DNA from: Burhinus oedicnemus
Lineage: Eukaryota > Chordata > Aves > Charadriiformes > Burhinidae
Direction: 5' to 3'
DNA length: 64,000 nt
Assembly: GCA_008921705.1 (NCBI GenBank)
Contig: VFFE01007859.1
Coordinates: forward strand, 915,391 to 979,390
This document shows, piece by piece, positions 1 to 11,289 of this stretch (its first letter is position 1; each line of letters starts with the position of its first letter). A model generated the notes under the pieces. That model did not search any database, had not been told where the DNA came from, and saw nothing but the letters and a program-made list of their open reading frames with translations. A program made the position numbers and the translations under genes.

Positions 1-1839
1 GTACTTTGTAAAGTCTACCAACTTTTTGCCTGATCTTGTTTATAAGCATCTTTATTCTGGTCAATATTTAATTTCATTGCTGAAAAGCAGGGTCAAAACC
101 AAGTGAATATCATTTAGTTTGGCAAGTTATTATGCTAAATTAAGCCTTGTTACAATGTGCAATGTGTGCATCTATGAACGTCCCACCAGATGGTTGCTTT
201 ACAAGCATTTTTTTAAGTTCTGGCACAGGAAAGGGCATAGAAACATCAGGTTTCATGGAAGAGACTGACTTAAGTTTAGTCAGCAATACAAGAAGCACTT
301 TAAAATGTTAGAAATATGTCAGAAGCAGCAAAACCTGACATTGAGCTGTTTATCTTCCTTGAGAATGCCCAAGATTGTACATAATAATTCCTTACCTCAG
401 CCACTTATTAGCTGTAATGATATGTAAGGTTTGGCTATAGTTTGCCATCATCTAAAACACACTTATAAAGATATCCTCAGACCAGTGTTCCTGGACTTCC
501 TGTATAAAATTTGTGCTGTGTTCCCTCTCACGTTAGGAGTAAAAACATCTCTACTCATGTTTTTCATATCCTCTTGTAATACCGCTATTGTTAAAGAAAT
601 CATTGCATAAGCTCAATTCATTGCCAGGACTAGATGGCAAGAATACAGTAATGCATTCTAAAATAGTCATGCTTTTTAACCAAAAAATCAGAACTACTAG
701 ATCATATGGTTTCTTTACATAAATGTTTCTAAATGCCTATAATTGAACTGGAATATTTTTTGTTGTGATTAAATATTCATGAAGTAGGTTTTATTGTTTT
801 TAATTAGAGGTGAGTAAATAAATTGTAAGGGATAATTTATTTGGTCAGTTGGTGTTCATTTTCTTACTGCAATTATCTCTGAATGTATCAGTAATTCAAA
901 ACTATTCATCAAATAACTTCAGATAAAATTTTTTGTTTATCACTCACTTGTGGACTATTTGATCAGAATATTAAATGGTAACTTTTGAATGTTTTTAACT
1001 GGCCACATGATACAGCTCTTTTTCTTCACAGGATGTGCTTTAATTAGCAAATCAAGCTGTAATTATTAGTTCTGCAATTACATTGATTTCCTAATTTGGT
1101 TTAGGTTGGATATTTTGACAATGTCTGGCATAAAATCCCAAGAAAGTAAATGCAAATACAGCATAAACACATTTGGTTTAATAATTGGACCAGTTCTCAG
1201 AAACTAAAGGGGATCTGTACACATCTTAATCCTACTTTTAATTTAATATAAGCATTGGAATAGAAGAAAGATTGAAATAAATCCTGGTTGAAAAATATAT
1301 GCATACGGACAGAAAGTAGTCATATATTTAATAACCTGTACTTCCAATCGGAAAGGAGTAAAAAAATATGATGTGATCAAGTTACTTCTTTTATACAGTT
1401 CTGAGCACCAACTACAAATAACATTAAACTAGAAATCAAAGTGATGTCGTTATCAATTACTCGAAATCCAAGAGACCCTGAAAGACATTAAGAAAATGAA
1501 GAACAGCACTATCATCTCAGATCTGAAGCTGATAGTCCTATCCCAGCTCTGCAGAAGAGGTCACCCTGCCCCACAGTTTGGCCCTACCAAAAGCACCACC
1601 GTCACTGCAGAAACTCATACAGGGCTTCTTCCACAGCCTGGCAGCACCTTGTATAGTAAAGGAGAAGCCAGGAAAGTGTCATACCATGCATGTGGCACAG
1701 AACAGCAATATCCAAATTACCTGTGACAGATACAGCTGCAGATCAGCAGATAGCTGCACTGCTGAGGTAGTGCACCTAAGTTTATCTGCCGTACTGAGAG
1801 GCATCATCACACAGCTCATCTCTCTACATGAAACAGCAT
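1..1839. other. AT-rich unique non-coding DNA
   Basis: No coding region or recognisable repeat is visible. Open frames are short and lack any family resemblance. The stretch is AT-rich. Around 1040-1080 it carries several homeodomain-type TAATTA/AATTATTA motifs close together. The part from about 1500 to 1839 is somewhat richer in GC and leads directly into the CR1 copy that follows. It may be a more diverged 5' portion of that element, but I could not align it with confidence. Confidence 0.6.
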
Positions 1840-2345
1840 GGTGTTGTCAGGACCAGTTCGCTCAAAGGTGTACAGACCCAACAGGCTGCACCCGAGGGTG
1901 CTGAAGGAGCTGGATGGTGTCCTTGTAAGGTCACTCTCTAGCATCTTTAAAGGTTGTGGTGATCAGGGAAGGTTCCTGAAGACTGGAGAAATACAAATGT
2001 TGTATTCACCTTCAAAAAAGACAAAAAGGGAGGGTCTGAGGAACTACAGACTGGTCAAACTTAATTTGGTGCATGCAAAAATCATGGAATAAGTCCCGTG
2101 GGAGCACAACTCTGGGGGCAAGAGGGTAAAGAAGGTGGCAGGGAATAGCCAGCATGGATTGACCATGGATGAATCATGCCAGTCCCAGACAGTTGCCTTC
2201 GGTGGTAACATAGCTGTACTTGTGGATAAGTGGAGAACTATGGATGTTCTTTACCTTGACATTAGCATGGGTTTTGTCACCATCTCCCACAGTATTCTTC
2301 TACGTTGGGATATTATGGTCTGGATGGGTGCACAAACAAATGGAT
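1838..2345 (+). pseudogene. CR1 ORF2 reverse-transcriptase remnant
   Basis: One reading frame can be followed for roughly 170 codons with a single in-frame TAA at about 2090, just after the IME of the conserved KIMEQ stretch. Motif A keeps its first aspartate (YLD), while the following AFD is changed to GFV. Many conserved positions are substituted. This is a dead retrotransposon gene, not a host gene. The frame dissolves after about 2345, where a run of 15 A begins at 2352. Confidence 0.65.
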
Positions 2346-2870
2346 GGGGGGAAAAAAAAAAAAAAAGTTTGGATAATTTGACTCAGAGAGGGGTGGTTGA
2401 TGGGTCATGCTTTGCCTGGCAGCTGGGAAGAACTGGGCTTCCGCAGCAGCCTCTCATCAACAACCTGGGGAGGTGACAAGGTGCATGCCTGTTATGTTTA
2501 CAGGTGATCCCAAACTGGGATGCACCAGACTGTGCAGATGGCCTGCAACCAGTGAAAGGAAGGGGCTGACAGAGTCTTCATACTAGTCAGGCCAGAGCAC
2601 TGTGCAGCCCTGTCCCAGCAAGGCAGAGCCCTGGCGGCAATGCTAGTGGGGCTAGGGGCAGCTCTTGGCAGGAGGTTCTGGGTCCTGGTGGGCAGTGAAC
2701 AGAGCAGGGCCAGAGAGGCTGGAGATAAGGGAAAGCTTTTTCCTCACAGGTATTGCTCAGCAGTGGGGGTGGGCCTAGGGAGGTGGGTGCCATCCCCTTC
2801 TTCAATGTTTTTCAGTGCCCATGAGATAACACACTAAGAAACCTGGTTTGACCCCATGGCTAAGCCTGCT
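1840..2870 (+). mobile_element. Old, strongly diverged CR1 LINE fragment
   Basis: The forward strand encodes a decayed stretch of CR1 ORF2 reverse transcriptase. It runs from the HPRVLKEL segment (family form [10 protein letters not shown]) through a degraded GNYRPVSL region and NSQHGLT (family [10 protein letters not shown]) to VLYLDISMGF, which corresponds to motif A, YLDFSKAFDTV. The right part (about 2480-2870) keeps only patchy likeness, for example a degraded version of the stretch around the FADD box near 2500. No 3' tail is seen, so the right boundary is approximate. Divergence is far higher than in the other CR1 copies here, so this is the oldest CR1 insertion in the window. Confidence 0.7.
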
Positions 2871-3072
2871 CTGGGTAGGGTGTTAGAGTGGAGACCTCTG
2901 GAGGGACCCTGCCAGTCTTCATGCTGTGTCCATGATGCTGTGAATTTGTCTCAGTCATCAGGTAATAGACATACACTACTGAAGATGTCCCTCAGTGAGC
3001 ATGCTGGATGAGTACAGGAAAGCTTTAAAACTTGCTTCTTCAAACAGAAGTTTAGTTAATATTGATATATCC
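2871..3072. other. Short spacer between two CR1 copies
   Basis: No gene and no repeat boundary are recognisable. It separates the old forward CR1 from the reverse CR1 whose 3' tail begins at 3073. Confidence 0.5.
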
Positions 3073-3927
3073 TAGAATCATAGAATGGTTTGGGTTGGAA
3101 GGGACATTAAAGACCATCTAGTTCCAAGCCCGCTGCCATGGACAAGGATACCTCTCACTAGACCAGATTGCTCAAAGCCTCATCCAACCTGGCCTTGAAC
3201 ACTGCCAGGGATTGGGCCTCTACCACGTCCCTGGGAAACCTGTGCCAGGGCCTCACCACCCTCAGAGTGAAAAATTTCTTCCTATTACCTATTCTACATC
3301 TACTCTCTTCCAGTCTGAAGCCACTACCCCTTGTCCTATCACTACATGCCCCTGTAAAAAGTCCCTCCCCAGCTTTCTTGTAGGCCTGGTTCACATTGCT
3401 GGCTCACATTGAACTTCTCATCCACCAACACCTCCTAGCCCTTCTCCTCAGGGCTGCTTCCAATCCATTCTCCACCTAGACTGTATTTGTACATGGGATT
3501 GCCCCAGCCTACATGTAAGACCTTGCACTTGGCCTTGTTGAACTTCATGAGGTTCGCATGGGTCCACCTCTCAAGTCTGTCCAGGTCCCTCTGGATGGCA
3601 TCCTTTCCCTCCAGCATGTCAACTGCTCTTTAAAGCTTGTTGTCGTCAGCAAACTTGCTGAGGGTGCACTCAATTCCAACATCCACGTCACCAACAAAGA
3701 TGTTAAGTAGTATTGGTTCCAGTACCAACCCCTGAGGAACACCACTCATCACTGCTCACCACCTGGACATTGAGCCATTGACCACAACTCTTTGAGTGCA
3801 ACCATTCAGCCAGTTCCTTATCCACTGAGTGGTCCACCAGTCAAATCCATGTCTCTCCAATTTAAAGAACAGGATGCCACGTGGGACAATGTCAAATGGC
3901 TTGCGCAAGTCCAGGTAGGTGAATAGG
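3073..3927 (-). mobile_element. CR1 LINE copy, 5'-truncated, with internal deletion
   Basis: Read on the minus strand, the element ends at about 3073 in the CR1 3' tail (CCATTCTATGATTCTA). Before the tail lies the usual GGAACTAGATGGTCTTTAATG-like 3' untranslated stretch. The 5' end at about 3927 is truncated within the reverse transcriptase, just after motif A, which is normal for CR1 because reverse transcription often stops early. About 300 bp are missing between the segments at 3384 and 3410, judged against the forward copy at 14.2-15.5 kb, where the same flanking words lie about 340 bp apart. It belongs to the same subfamily as that forward copy. Confidence 0.93.
3158..3927 (-). pseudogene. 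CR1 ORF2 remnant with shared nonsense codon
   Basis: The C-terminal piece (3158-3394) ends in the family signature ARLDEALSNLV and uses the normal ORF2 stop at 3158. Upstream, 3435-3617 encodes [17 protein letters not shown] and [11 protein letters not shown], closing with SPEEKG and a TAG stop. The catalytic FADD box (motif C) is present near 3650 but is followed within a few codons by TAA. The two segments are separated by the internal deletion. There are several stops and frame changes, so it is non-functional. The TAG after EEKG recurs at the same site in the copy at 14.2 kb. Confidence 0.88.
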
Positions 3928-6900
3928 TATCAAATTGTAGTTCTCTGCAGTCTGAAATGAAATTTGCGTCTGTACCAAGCATCTCCAGAAGACTCATCAC
4001 TGAGTAAGCCCAGTTCTCAACACTAACCTGGTGACTCTGCACCACACTGGCCATGTGCACAATTTCATCTTCTGAACCATGTGCTTTTGCAGAAGTCATT
4101 CTTAGAACTGTTTTGATACTCCATTTTTAGTGGCTTAATTTCTGCAAGCTAATTAGATTTTGTCATTTTGTGAAGATAAACCTAAACAGTATAAAAAAAT
4201 TTAATGTATGACTAACAGTAGTTTCTGAGTTTAATACAGTGTAAAGCTCTTCAAGAGAATAATGGTTTTCTACCCTGCTCTTAAAATTTTAAATTCGCCA
4301 CTTCCAGGCTTCATCCAAACTGAGGCAATTAAAATATTTTATTTCTTATATAATGAATAAAATTATTTTCCTTTTTTTTCATAATGAAAGAAGAGTGAAG
4401 GTAAAATTTTAATGCATTAAAATTCCTATCTTCTAAAGAAGAGTATCTCCGATACTAATTCATACTATCTTTCATCTTTCCAATATATATGTAAAAGCTA
4501 AATAAAGCTACTGACTAATTCCTTAGAATGACATCTGGAAGTTACTGTTGCTTGGATATAAGTCTCTTGTTAAAATGTTATGTCTGATGTAATCTCTGAC
4601 TTTACAGGTAAAAAACATGGGCATTCTTTAACAATCCTTAGTAAAGGGGAAAGTGAATGTCACCAACTAGATGTAAAAGTTTTTTAGCAGACTACTAAAA
4701 AAACCTCAACCACATACTTCTGGTTCTTACCCTTACTTCCTTGATATATTTGACATAAAATCATTGTGATTCTAATGGTCTTTGGGTCTGAACAGCAGAC
4801 AGTTGTACTTTGTCTTTTCTTCTTAAAAACAAAATGGAAAAAAAAAGAAAAGAAGTTGGCATTTATAAAATGAGATAATGCTGAAAAATCATCAAAAATG
4901 AGCACTGAATCTAAACCTAAGTGAAGAAACTGGAAAAAATAATAATAAGTTCGCTTTGCATCAAGGTTTAGGAGCAAATAAAGTAAATGGAGAAGGAGGG
5001 AAGAACTGATAGCCTTACTGAAGACAGTAGCAATCTGTTCCAGATTTCACAAATAAGACAATCACTGTACTTTCATAGTATATTCAGTCATGGAGTATTC
5101 TGATTTCCTGCTTTTCTGGAAAAACTTCTTGTCTCTTTCCATCATTTTTGCTTTGGCACCTTTGACAGCAGGAGTCAACTTTTGATTGTCCATGGTGTCT
5201 CCATGCACTGAATATTACTTGGTGACTTTTGGAGTTAGTAGTATTCCTACAAACTTCAGCCAGCATTGTATCTGTCCCCGCAGAAAGAGTGACCATGTCC
5301 CACCCAGAAAGTACAGTGAGGCCTTTCAACCTCTAAAGAAATAGAATTTTCCCTTTAAAAAGTATTTTCCTGTCAGTCAGTTTTTTACTTTTACAATGAT
5401 TCACAGTATACATCAATTTTTAGTTTCTTGTCCAAAAACTAGCTAGACAGCAATCTCACTCCATTTTCTGCTCTCAGTAGCCTGCTCCAACACTGTTAAT
5501 GACCTCAACTAGCACATTAAAGTCCTCATGGTTTAGAGAACTGTGAAATAACTATCTATCTCCGGCTCATCATTCACTTTTTGTAAGCTTGTGTTGACAC
5601 ATAAAATTCAGGCTAAGTGAAGGAAAAAAAGATCCTTGTAGATCCACAGATTTATTATCTGTGTTTACTTTCCAAGGCACAGGTATTCATCAGTGAACAC
5701 CACATCCTGTGATTTCTAGATGTCTTCTCTCTAGGCACTGCCAACTCCTCCCCTGACTGGCATGCTCCAAGTCTGATATTTGAAGTTCTCCATGCACATG
5801 CAGAAGCACAGGCTGCAATGTACTTTCCTTTCATATTTCAAGTAGGAGCCTCCCAACCTCAGTACTTTTTTGCCCTCAATTGCTTCTCTTCTTTAATGTC
5901 CACATCAAACAGTTGGCAGTATAGGAAGTGAACGAAAGTGGCAATAGCTGCTGCTTTCTGCCTGTGTTCTGTGACGAAACTGACTTCTGCTGTACCCATA
6001 AACTGACAGCCAAAATATCAAGACTGTGTTTATCACCACAAGAGCAAAGCTACTGAAGTACTGTTGACTCTAGTGACAGCCATAGTTTTCAAGATAAGTT
6101 TCCCAGACCAGTCAGATTTGCAGCAACTCTTTTCTGTCAGGGTTAGTTCCACGTCTGAGTTTCACCACAGTTTGCTTGAGCTTAGTATTTTCCTGTGTGC
6201 AAAACTCTTCAAAAACAAGATGATAAAGAAGATTGTTTCTTCTGACTGACTCACTGTCATTTGCACTCACTAACATCCCTAATTTATGTTTAAGAACAAG
6301 GCACTTCTGTGGATAACATTAAGGGTTGGAAATAATGATCTTTTGTGCAAAGAGAAATAAATCAACTTTACCATTTATCAACAACTCAGACAGGGCTACT
6401 GAGTGATGTCTCCAGTATGGATTAGCTGTCTTTTGCTGTACTTCAAACACACATTTGCACCATTTTGATGCTCATTTTCCCTGACTGAAACTTCCACTTT
6501 CCTGTACTAACTTACAATTTAGCCTCTAGTTTTTGTGATGTTTTTGCTACTACATGCTTGGCTCTCCATCTACAAAATTATGTTCAGATTCCATCTGAAA
6601 CTGAGGGACTTTTGAGCTCACCCGCTACAGTTGCCTGCTGAGTTTTAGGGTCATCTGTACTGGACCTGGCCCCTGGCTGAGGTCTCAAGTCAAGCTTCTC
6701 TAGTCATCTCAGACAGCAACGTGCTTGCTAGCTAGGCCTCGCTTACTTCTTCCATCACCCAGCTTCAGCAAGCAACTTCATGGAGATTCAAGCTGTTAAT
6801 TTTTCCAGGGTGAGAGAGAGCAAGCTTCTGGGGAGCCAGGTGCTCAGGAGAGAGCATTGACAGAAATGTCCTACACAATATGCAGCAGCCAAGCTTTTCA

Positions 6901-7129
6901 AGAAGCAGAAGAAATGCTTTAAAGTAAAGAATGTAGGGGGGAACACCTCCACTTCAATGCACTTACCTAAGAAGGTACTTAAATTCATCCGTAAAACAGA
7001 AAATGAGTCACAAAGCTAGCCAGCATCAGCTCTGAAGCCCATAGTAAGCTTAACTTCTCAATATTGGGTTATTTTCATTACTTGGTCTGTCAAATTATAT
7101 TACATTTAAATGATTCAAAACCAAAAATA
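3928..7129. other. Unique non-coding DNA
   Basis: I see no coding region, RNA gene or dated repeat here. Open frames are all under 100 codons and lack recognisable motifs. Base composition is AT-rich from about 4100 to 5000 and more balanced after that. Confidence 0.55.
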
Positions 7130-7174
7130 CATATGATATGATATGATACAATATGATATGATGTATTATGATAT
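7130..7174. repeat. Degenerate (ATATG)n microsatellite
   Basis: Tandem ATATG/TATGA pentamers run for about 45 bp with a few substitutions (ACA and GTATT interruptions). It is a simple sequence repeat with no associated element. Confidence 0.8.
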
Positions 7175-7345
7175 TAATCTTAATTCAAAGCTATTTGTGT
7201 AGAAAATTGCTATGCAATTAAGAGGAGAGAAAAACTATTTAGAAGTTTGGGGGTTTTTTAATCAACATTAAAAAGCCCTCTACAACATATAAGAGTGGTA
7301 AAATGGGTCAGGAAGAGGGGAATTTATTTGACTCCGGTGAAATAA

Positions 7346-7367
7346 TATTTGGTCTATAGACCAAATA
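7346..7367. other. 22-bp perfect palindrome
   Basis: The 20-bp core ATTTGGTCTATAGACCAAAT at 7347-7366 equals its own reverse complement. The flanking T and A extend the symmetry to 22 bp with no spacer. No transposon boundary or gene is adjacent. Confidence 0.9.
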
Positions 7368-7654
7368 AAAAATTAGGGGTACAGATTTTCTTCTGTAAAC
7401 TGCTGAAACTGACATTGGCTCCAACAGCCTCACAGCAAATGATAATTTGGGCCTAGATGCCTCAGCAGAGTCAAAAAGTTTAATTCTCAACAACTGTACA
7501 GTATTTGCAGAGCCCTGATTGTATTTAAATCAAAGGAAAACACTTCTAAACTCTTGCCTTTGAACAGCAAAAAAGATGGCTCCTCAAAGAGTGCTAAAAA
7601 AGGAAGACTAATACCTCAAGCTCTGCATTTGCTTATCAAGGTGTTTGAAGACTT
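7368..7654. other. Unique non-coding DNA
   Basis: No feature is recognised between the palindrome and the CR1 copy. Confidence 0.5.
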
Positions 7655-9618
7655 GACATCTTCAACTAGATCAGGTGGCTCAGAGCCCCTTCCAACCTGA
7701 CATTGAATGTTACCATGCATGGGGTATCTACCACCTCTCTGGGCAACCTGTTCCAGTATCTCACCAACCGCATTGTAAAAGATTTCTTCCTTATCTCTAT
7801 TCTGAATCTATCCTCTTTCAGTTTAAAACCATTACCCCTTGCCCTATCACTACAGGCCCTGCTAAAAAGTTTGTCCCCATTTCTCCTGTATGCCCCCTTT
7901 AAGTATTGAAAGGCCTCAATAAGGTCTCCCTCGAGCCTTCTCTTCTCCAGGCTGAACAACCCCAACTCTCTCAGCCTGTCTTCATAGCAGAGGTGCTCCA
8001 GCCTTCTGATCGTCTTCATGGCCCTCCTCTGGACTTACTCCAACAGGTCCGTGTCTTTCCTGTGCTGAGGGCTCCAGAGCTGGACACAGTACTCCAGGTG
8101 GGGACTCACGAGAGCAGAGTAGATGGGCAGAATCACCTTCCTCCAGTTGCTGGCCATGCTTCTTTTGATGCAGCCCAGGATGTAATTGGCTTTCTGGGCT
8201 ATGAGTGCACATTGCTGGCTCATGTCCAATTTTTCATCCACCAATATCCCAATCCTTCTCAGCGGGGCTGCTTTCAATCCCTTCATCCCCCAGCCTGTAT
8301 TGATATCAGGGGTAGCCCCAACCCAGGTGCAGGGCCCTGCACTTGGCCTTGTTGAACCTCATGATGTTCACATGGGCCCACTTCTCAGGCCTGTCCAGGT
8401 CTCTCTGGATGGCATTCCATCCCTCAGGCATGCCAACCATACCACTCAGCTTGGTATCGTCTGCAGACTTGCTGAGGGTGCACTCAAGCCCACTGTCCAT
8501 GTCATTGACTTAGATATTGAACAGTATTGATCCCAATATGGACCCCTGAGGGACACCACTCATCACCAGTCTCCAACTGGACACTGAGCCATTGAACCAC
8601 TACCCTCTGGATGTAACCATCTAACCAATTCCTTATCCACTGAACCGTCCACCCATCAAATCCACTTCTCTAGAGTTTAGAGAGAAGGATGTTGTGGGGG
8701 ACTGTGTCAAAAGCCTTACAGAAGTCCAGATATATGAGCTCTTCCCTTGTCCACTGATGTGGTCACTCCATCATCTAGGTGGGTCAGGTAGGACTTGCCC
8801 TTGGTGAAGCCATGCTGGCCATTGGGAATCATCTTCCTGTCCTCCATGTGTTTTTGCATAGCTTCTAGGAGGATCTGTTCCATGATCTTCCCAGGCACAG
8901 AGGTGAGGCTCACAGGTCGGTAGTTCCCAGGGTCCTGCTTTCTACCTTTTTTAAAAATGGGTGCAATATTTCCCTTTTTCAAGTCTCTGGGGACTTCCCC
9001 TGACTGCCATGATTTTTCAAATATCATGGACAGTGGCTTGGCAGCTACATCAGCCAATTCCCTCAGGACTCTGTGATGCATCTTGTCAGGTCCCATAGAA
9101 TTCTGCCTGTTCAGGTTCCTGTGGTGGTCATGAACCTGATCTTCTCTTACAGCCGGAGGCACTTTTAATCCCCAGTCCTTGCCTTCTCCTAGTCCATCCA
9201 GTTGAGAGGAGTGGGGAGAGAGGTTGCCAGTGAAGGCCAAGGCAAAAAGCTATTGAGTACCTCAGCCTTCTCCTCATCTGTTGTTACTGGTTTGCCAGTT
9301 ATGTTCATTGTGGGGGGTATGCTTTCTTTGACCTTCCTTTTCTGGCTGACATACCTGTAGAAGCCCTTCTTATTAATCTTTGTGCCCCTTGCCAAGTTCA
9401 GCTCCAGACACACCTTGACCTTCCTGACCCCATCCCTACACAACTGGGCAGCATCCCTATACTCTTCCCAGGATACCTGTCCCTGCTTCCACTGTCTGTG
9501 CATCTCTTTCTTGCCCTTTTGTTTGACTCAGCCATGCCAGTCTCTTGCCTTCCTTTCCTGATTTCTTACACCTGGGGATCGAGAGCTCTTGCACTCTAAG
9601 GAAAGCACCCTTAAAGTG
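7655..9618 (-). mobile_element. Longest CR1 LINE copy in the window, 3' tail missing
   Basis: This is about 1.96 kb of continuous CR1 on the minus strand. It runs from the region that would read CACCTGGGGATCGAGAGCTC-like on the plus strand (near 9570) through the whole reverse-transcriptase domain to the end of ORF2 at 7666. The homology stops at about 7655, right after TGATCTAGTTGAAGATGTC. The last few tens of bases, including the ATTCTATGA tail, are absent. That is unusual, because CR1 copies normally lose their 5' end and keep the tail. Its 5' edge lies directly against a truncated LTR. Confidence 0.95.
7666..9503 (-). pseudogene. CR1 ORF2 (endonuclease-RT linker through RT C-terminus), broken
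   Basis: In minus-strand order the pieces are as follows. 9189-9503 is a linker with HRQWKQGQVSWEEYRDA and the KKGFYRYVSQKRK region. 8716-9240 includes [31 protein letters not shown] and [10 protein letters not shown]. 8306-8500 includes SADDTKLSG, where the catalytic double Asp of motif C is kept although the usual first Phe is Ser. 8035-8286 includes [17 protein letters not shown]. 7666-8019 runs from [20 protein letters not shown] to the normal ORF2 stop. The pieces lie in different frames. Motif A is destroyed by a frame change near 8720-8760. It is a dead gene. Confidence 0.92.
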
Positions 9619-9622
9619 TTTT

Positions 9623-9837
9623 CATTTGTATCACTTGTCTTTCTTGAATTTTATTTCTCTCACTTTGTTATTTTCATTTAATTGCTATTATTATTAATTT
9701 CAATTATTAAACTGTTTTTATCTCAACCCACAAATTTTCTCACTTTTACCCTTCCAATTCTCTCCCCTCATATTCTGCGGGGGGAGTGAGCAAGCGGCTC
9801 CTGGTGCTTTGTTGCTGGCTGGGGTTAAACTGTGACA
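9623..9837 (+). mobile_element. 5'-truncated avian ERVL-type LTR (3' part)
   Basis: The plus strand reads the 3' part of the same LTR family seen at 11.3, 41.2 and 47.1 kb. It contains ATTAAA (9706-9711), the likely LTR polyadenylation signal, then CTGTTTTTATCTCAACCCAC, a GC-rich purine stretch and the terminal GGGGTTAAACTGTGACA ending at 9837. Compared with the other copies, the upstream half with the promoter is missing. The cut coincides with the 5' edge of the neighbouring CR1, so one deletion or recombination probably removed both. No retroviral internal genes are present. Confidence 0.8.
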
Positions 9838-11289
9838 AAATGCAGCTGAAATAGTGTTCTGGTTGAGAAACTTCTCGCTACAAATTCACATAACTCAAAG
9901 GTGACATTTTCAAAGGACAGAATAAAAAGCTTTGGGGATTTTCTGAGTTAAGACGATGGCATCTGAACGATATTTGCTATTTCAGTTCAGAAGATTTTCA
10001 GCAGTGAAATGTAGAATGAGAAATACCTTCTCGGTGCAAAACTACCAAATTGTTGTCATGAAGCTTTCAGTAAGTCGTTCATCCCAAAGCATATTAGCTT
10101 GCCAAACTACCTCTGTAATGGAAGTCTGTCTTTCACATGGCTCAGAACTGGGCTTTTAAATTATAACTTTGGAAACACTTCAGCATCAAACTGTCGAAAG
10201 AAAAAAATGCATAAAAATTTTTGATCCCTTACGAATGCAGTGATTCCCTGCACAGACTAAATAGACTACACTACACAGTGCCAGCTTACAGTTTTTGGAA
10301 GGAACAGCACAGCTAAATGTATTTGCAGTCCTACATGAGGGTGAACTGACTTAGACATTGTACAGGTAAGTATTGGAAGTAGAGCTTCAAGAATCCTTCC
10401 CCGCTATTGAATATCCTTCTTCAGAACCAAATTACAGGTTTTTCAAGCCTACAGTTTCATTTAAATTGGTTCATTTACTATGAGATGACAGTTACAAGGC
10501 TGACTTCCCAGACATGGTGTCTTTGCATGCAGCCTTTCCTATAACTTTTCTTTGAATATCTAAATTCCCACCACCATCCAGGAAGAACAGTATGTCTGCA
10601 GAACTTTCAAAGTTTGAAGATTAGCTCTACAAACCACTTTGTAGTAGGGATCATACTATTTTCTCTGGGATTATTTAAGGATTTTTCACCATTGTGTCTT
10701 ATTTACCTTGACTGTATCAGCCCATAGACTAACTTCCTACACCTTAAAAGAAAGCTTAAGAATCAACATGATTTTGTAGACTTGCTAAAATATGACCTTT
10801 TTGCACCCACTGTCCATTATTAAAATTTTGACATCTGAAACTGACAAGTAATTCATGTTACAGTCCTTGCAACATTATATAAACACTCCATTCATGCACA
10901 ACAGTTTCAAAGCAGACTTCAATGTACTCTGAAGTAGAAATTATTACCTTAAAACAGAGGCAACTGTTGAATAGGTCTTGTGGCTGGCTCCCTGCAGATA
11001 ATACGTACTCCCCTATACTCTTGCTATAAAACATAGTTTTTCTTCTGCAGTAGATCATGTACAGGACCAGAAGTGTATGTTCTATTCCATTGGTTTAACG
11101 TCCAAGAAATGTGAATACCCCAACTCATTCCTAAAGATTGGTTTTATGTGAATCTGGAAAACTTATTTGAAGTGAAGAAACATATTCAATGAATTTAACA
11201 ATCTGCTTTTTGTAGCTGAGAAGCAACCATGAATTTAATGAATTTCTTTACTATTGATTTAGTTTTAATAAAAGATTTCTGTGTACTTT
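9838..11289. other. Unique non-coding DNA
   Basis: No gene, RNA or repeat is recognised. Open frames are short and random-looking. Confidence 0.55.
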
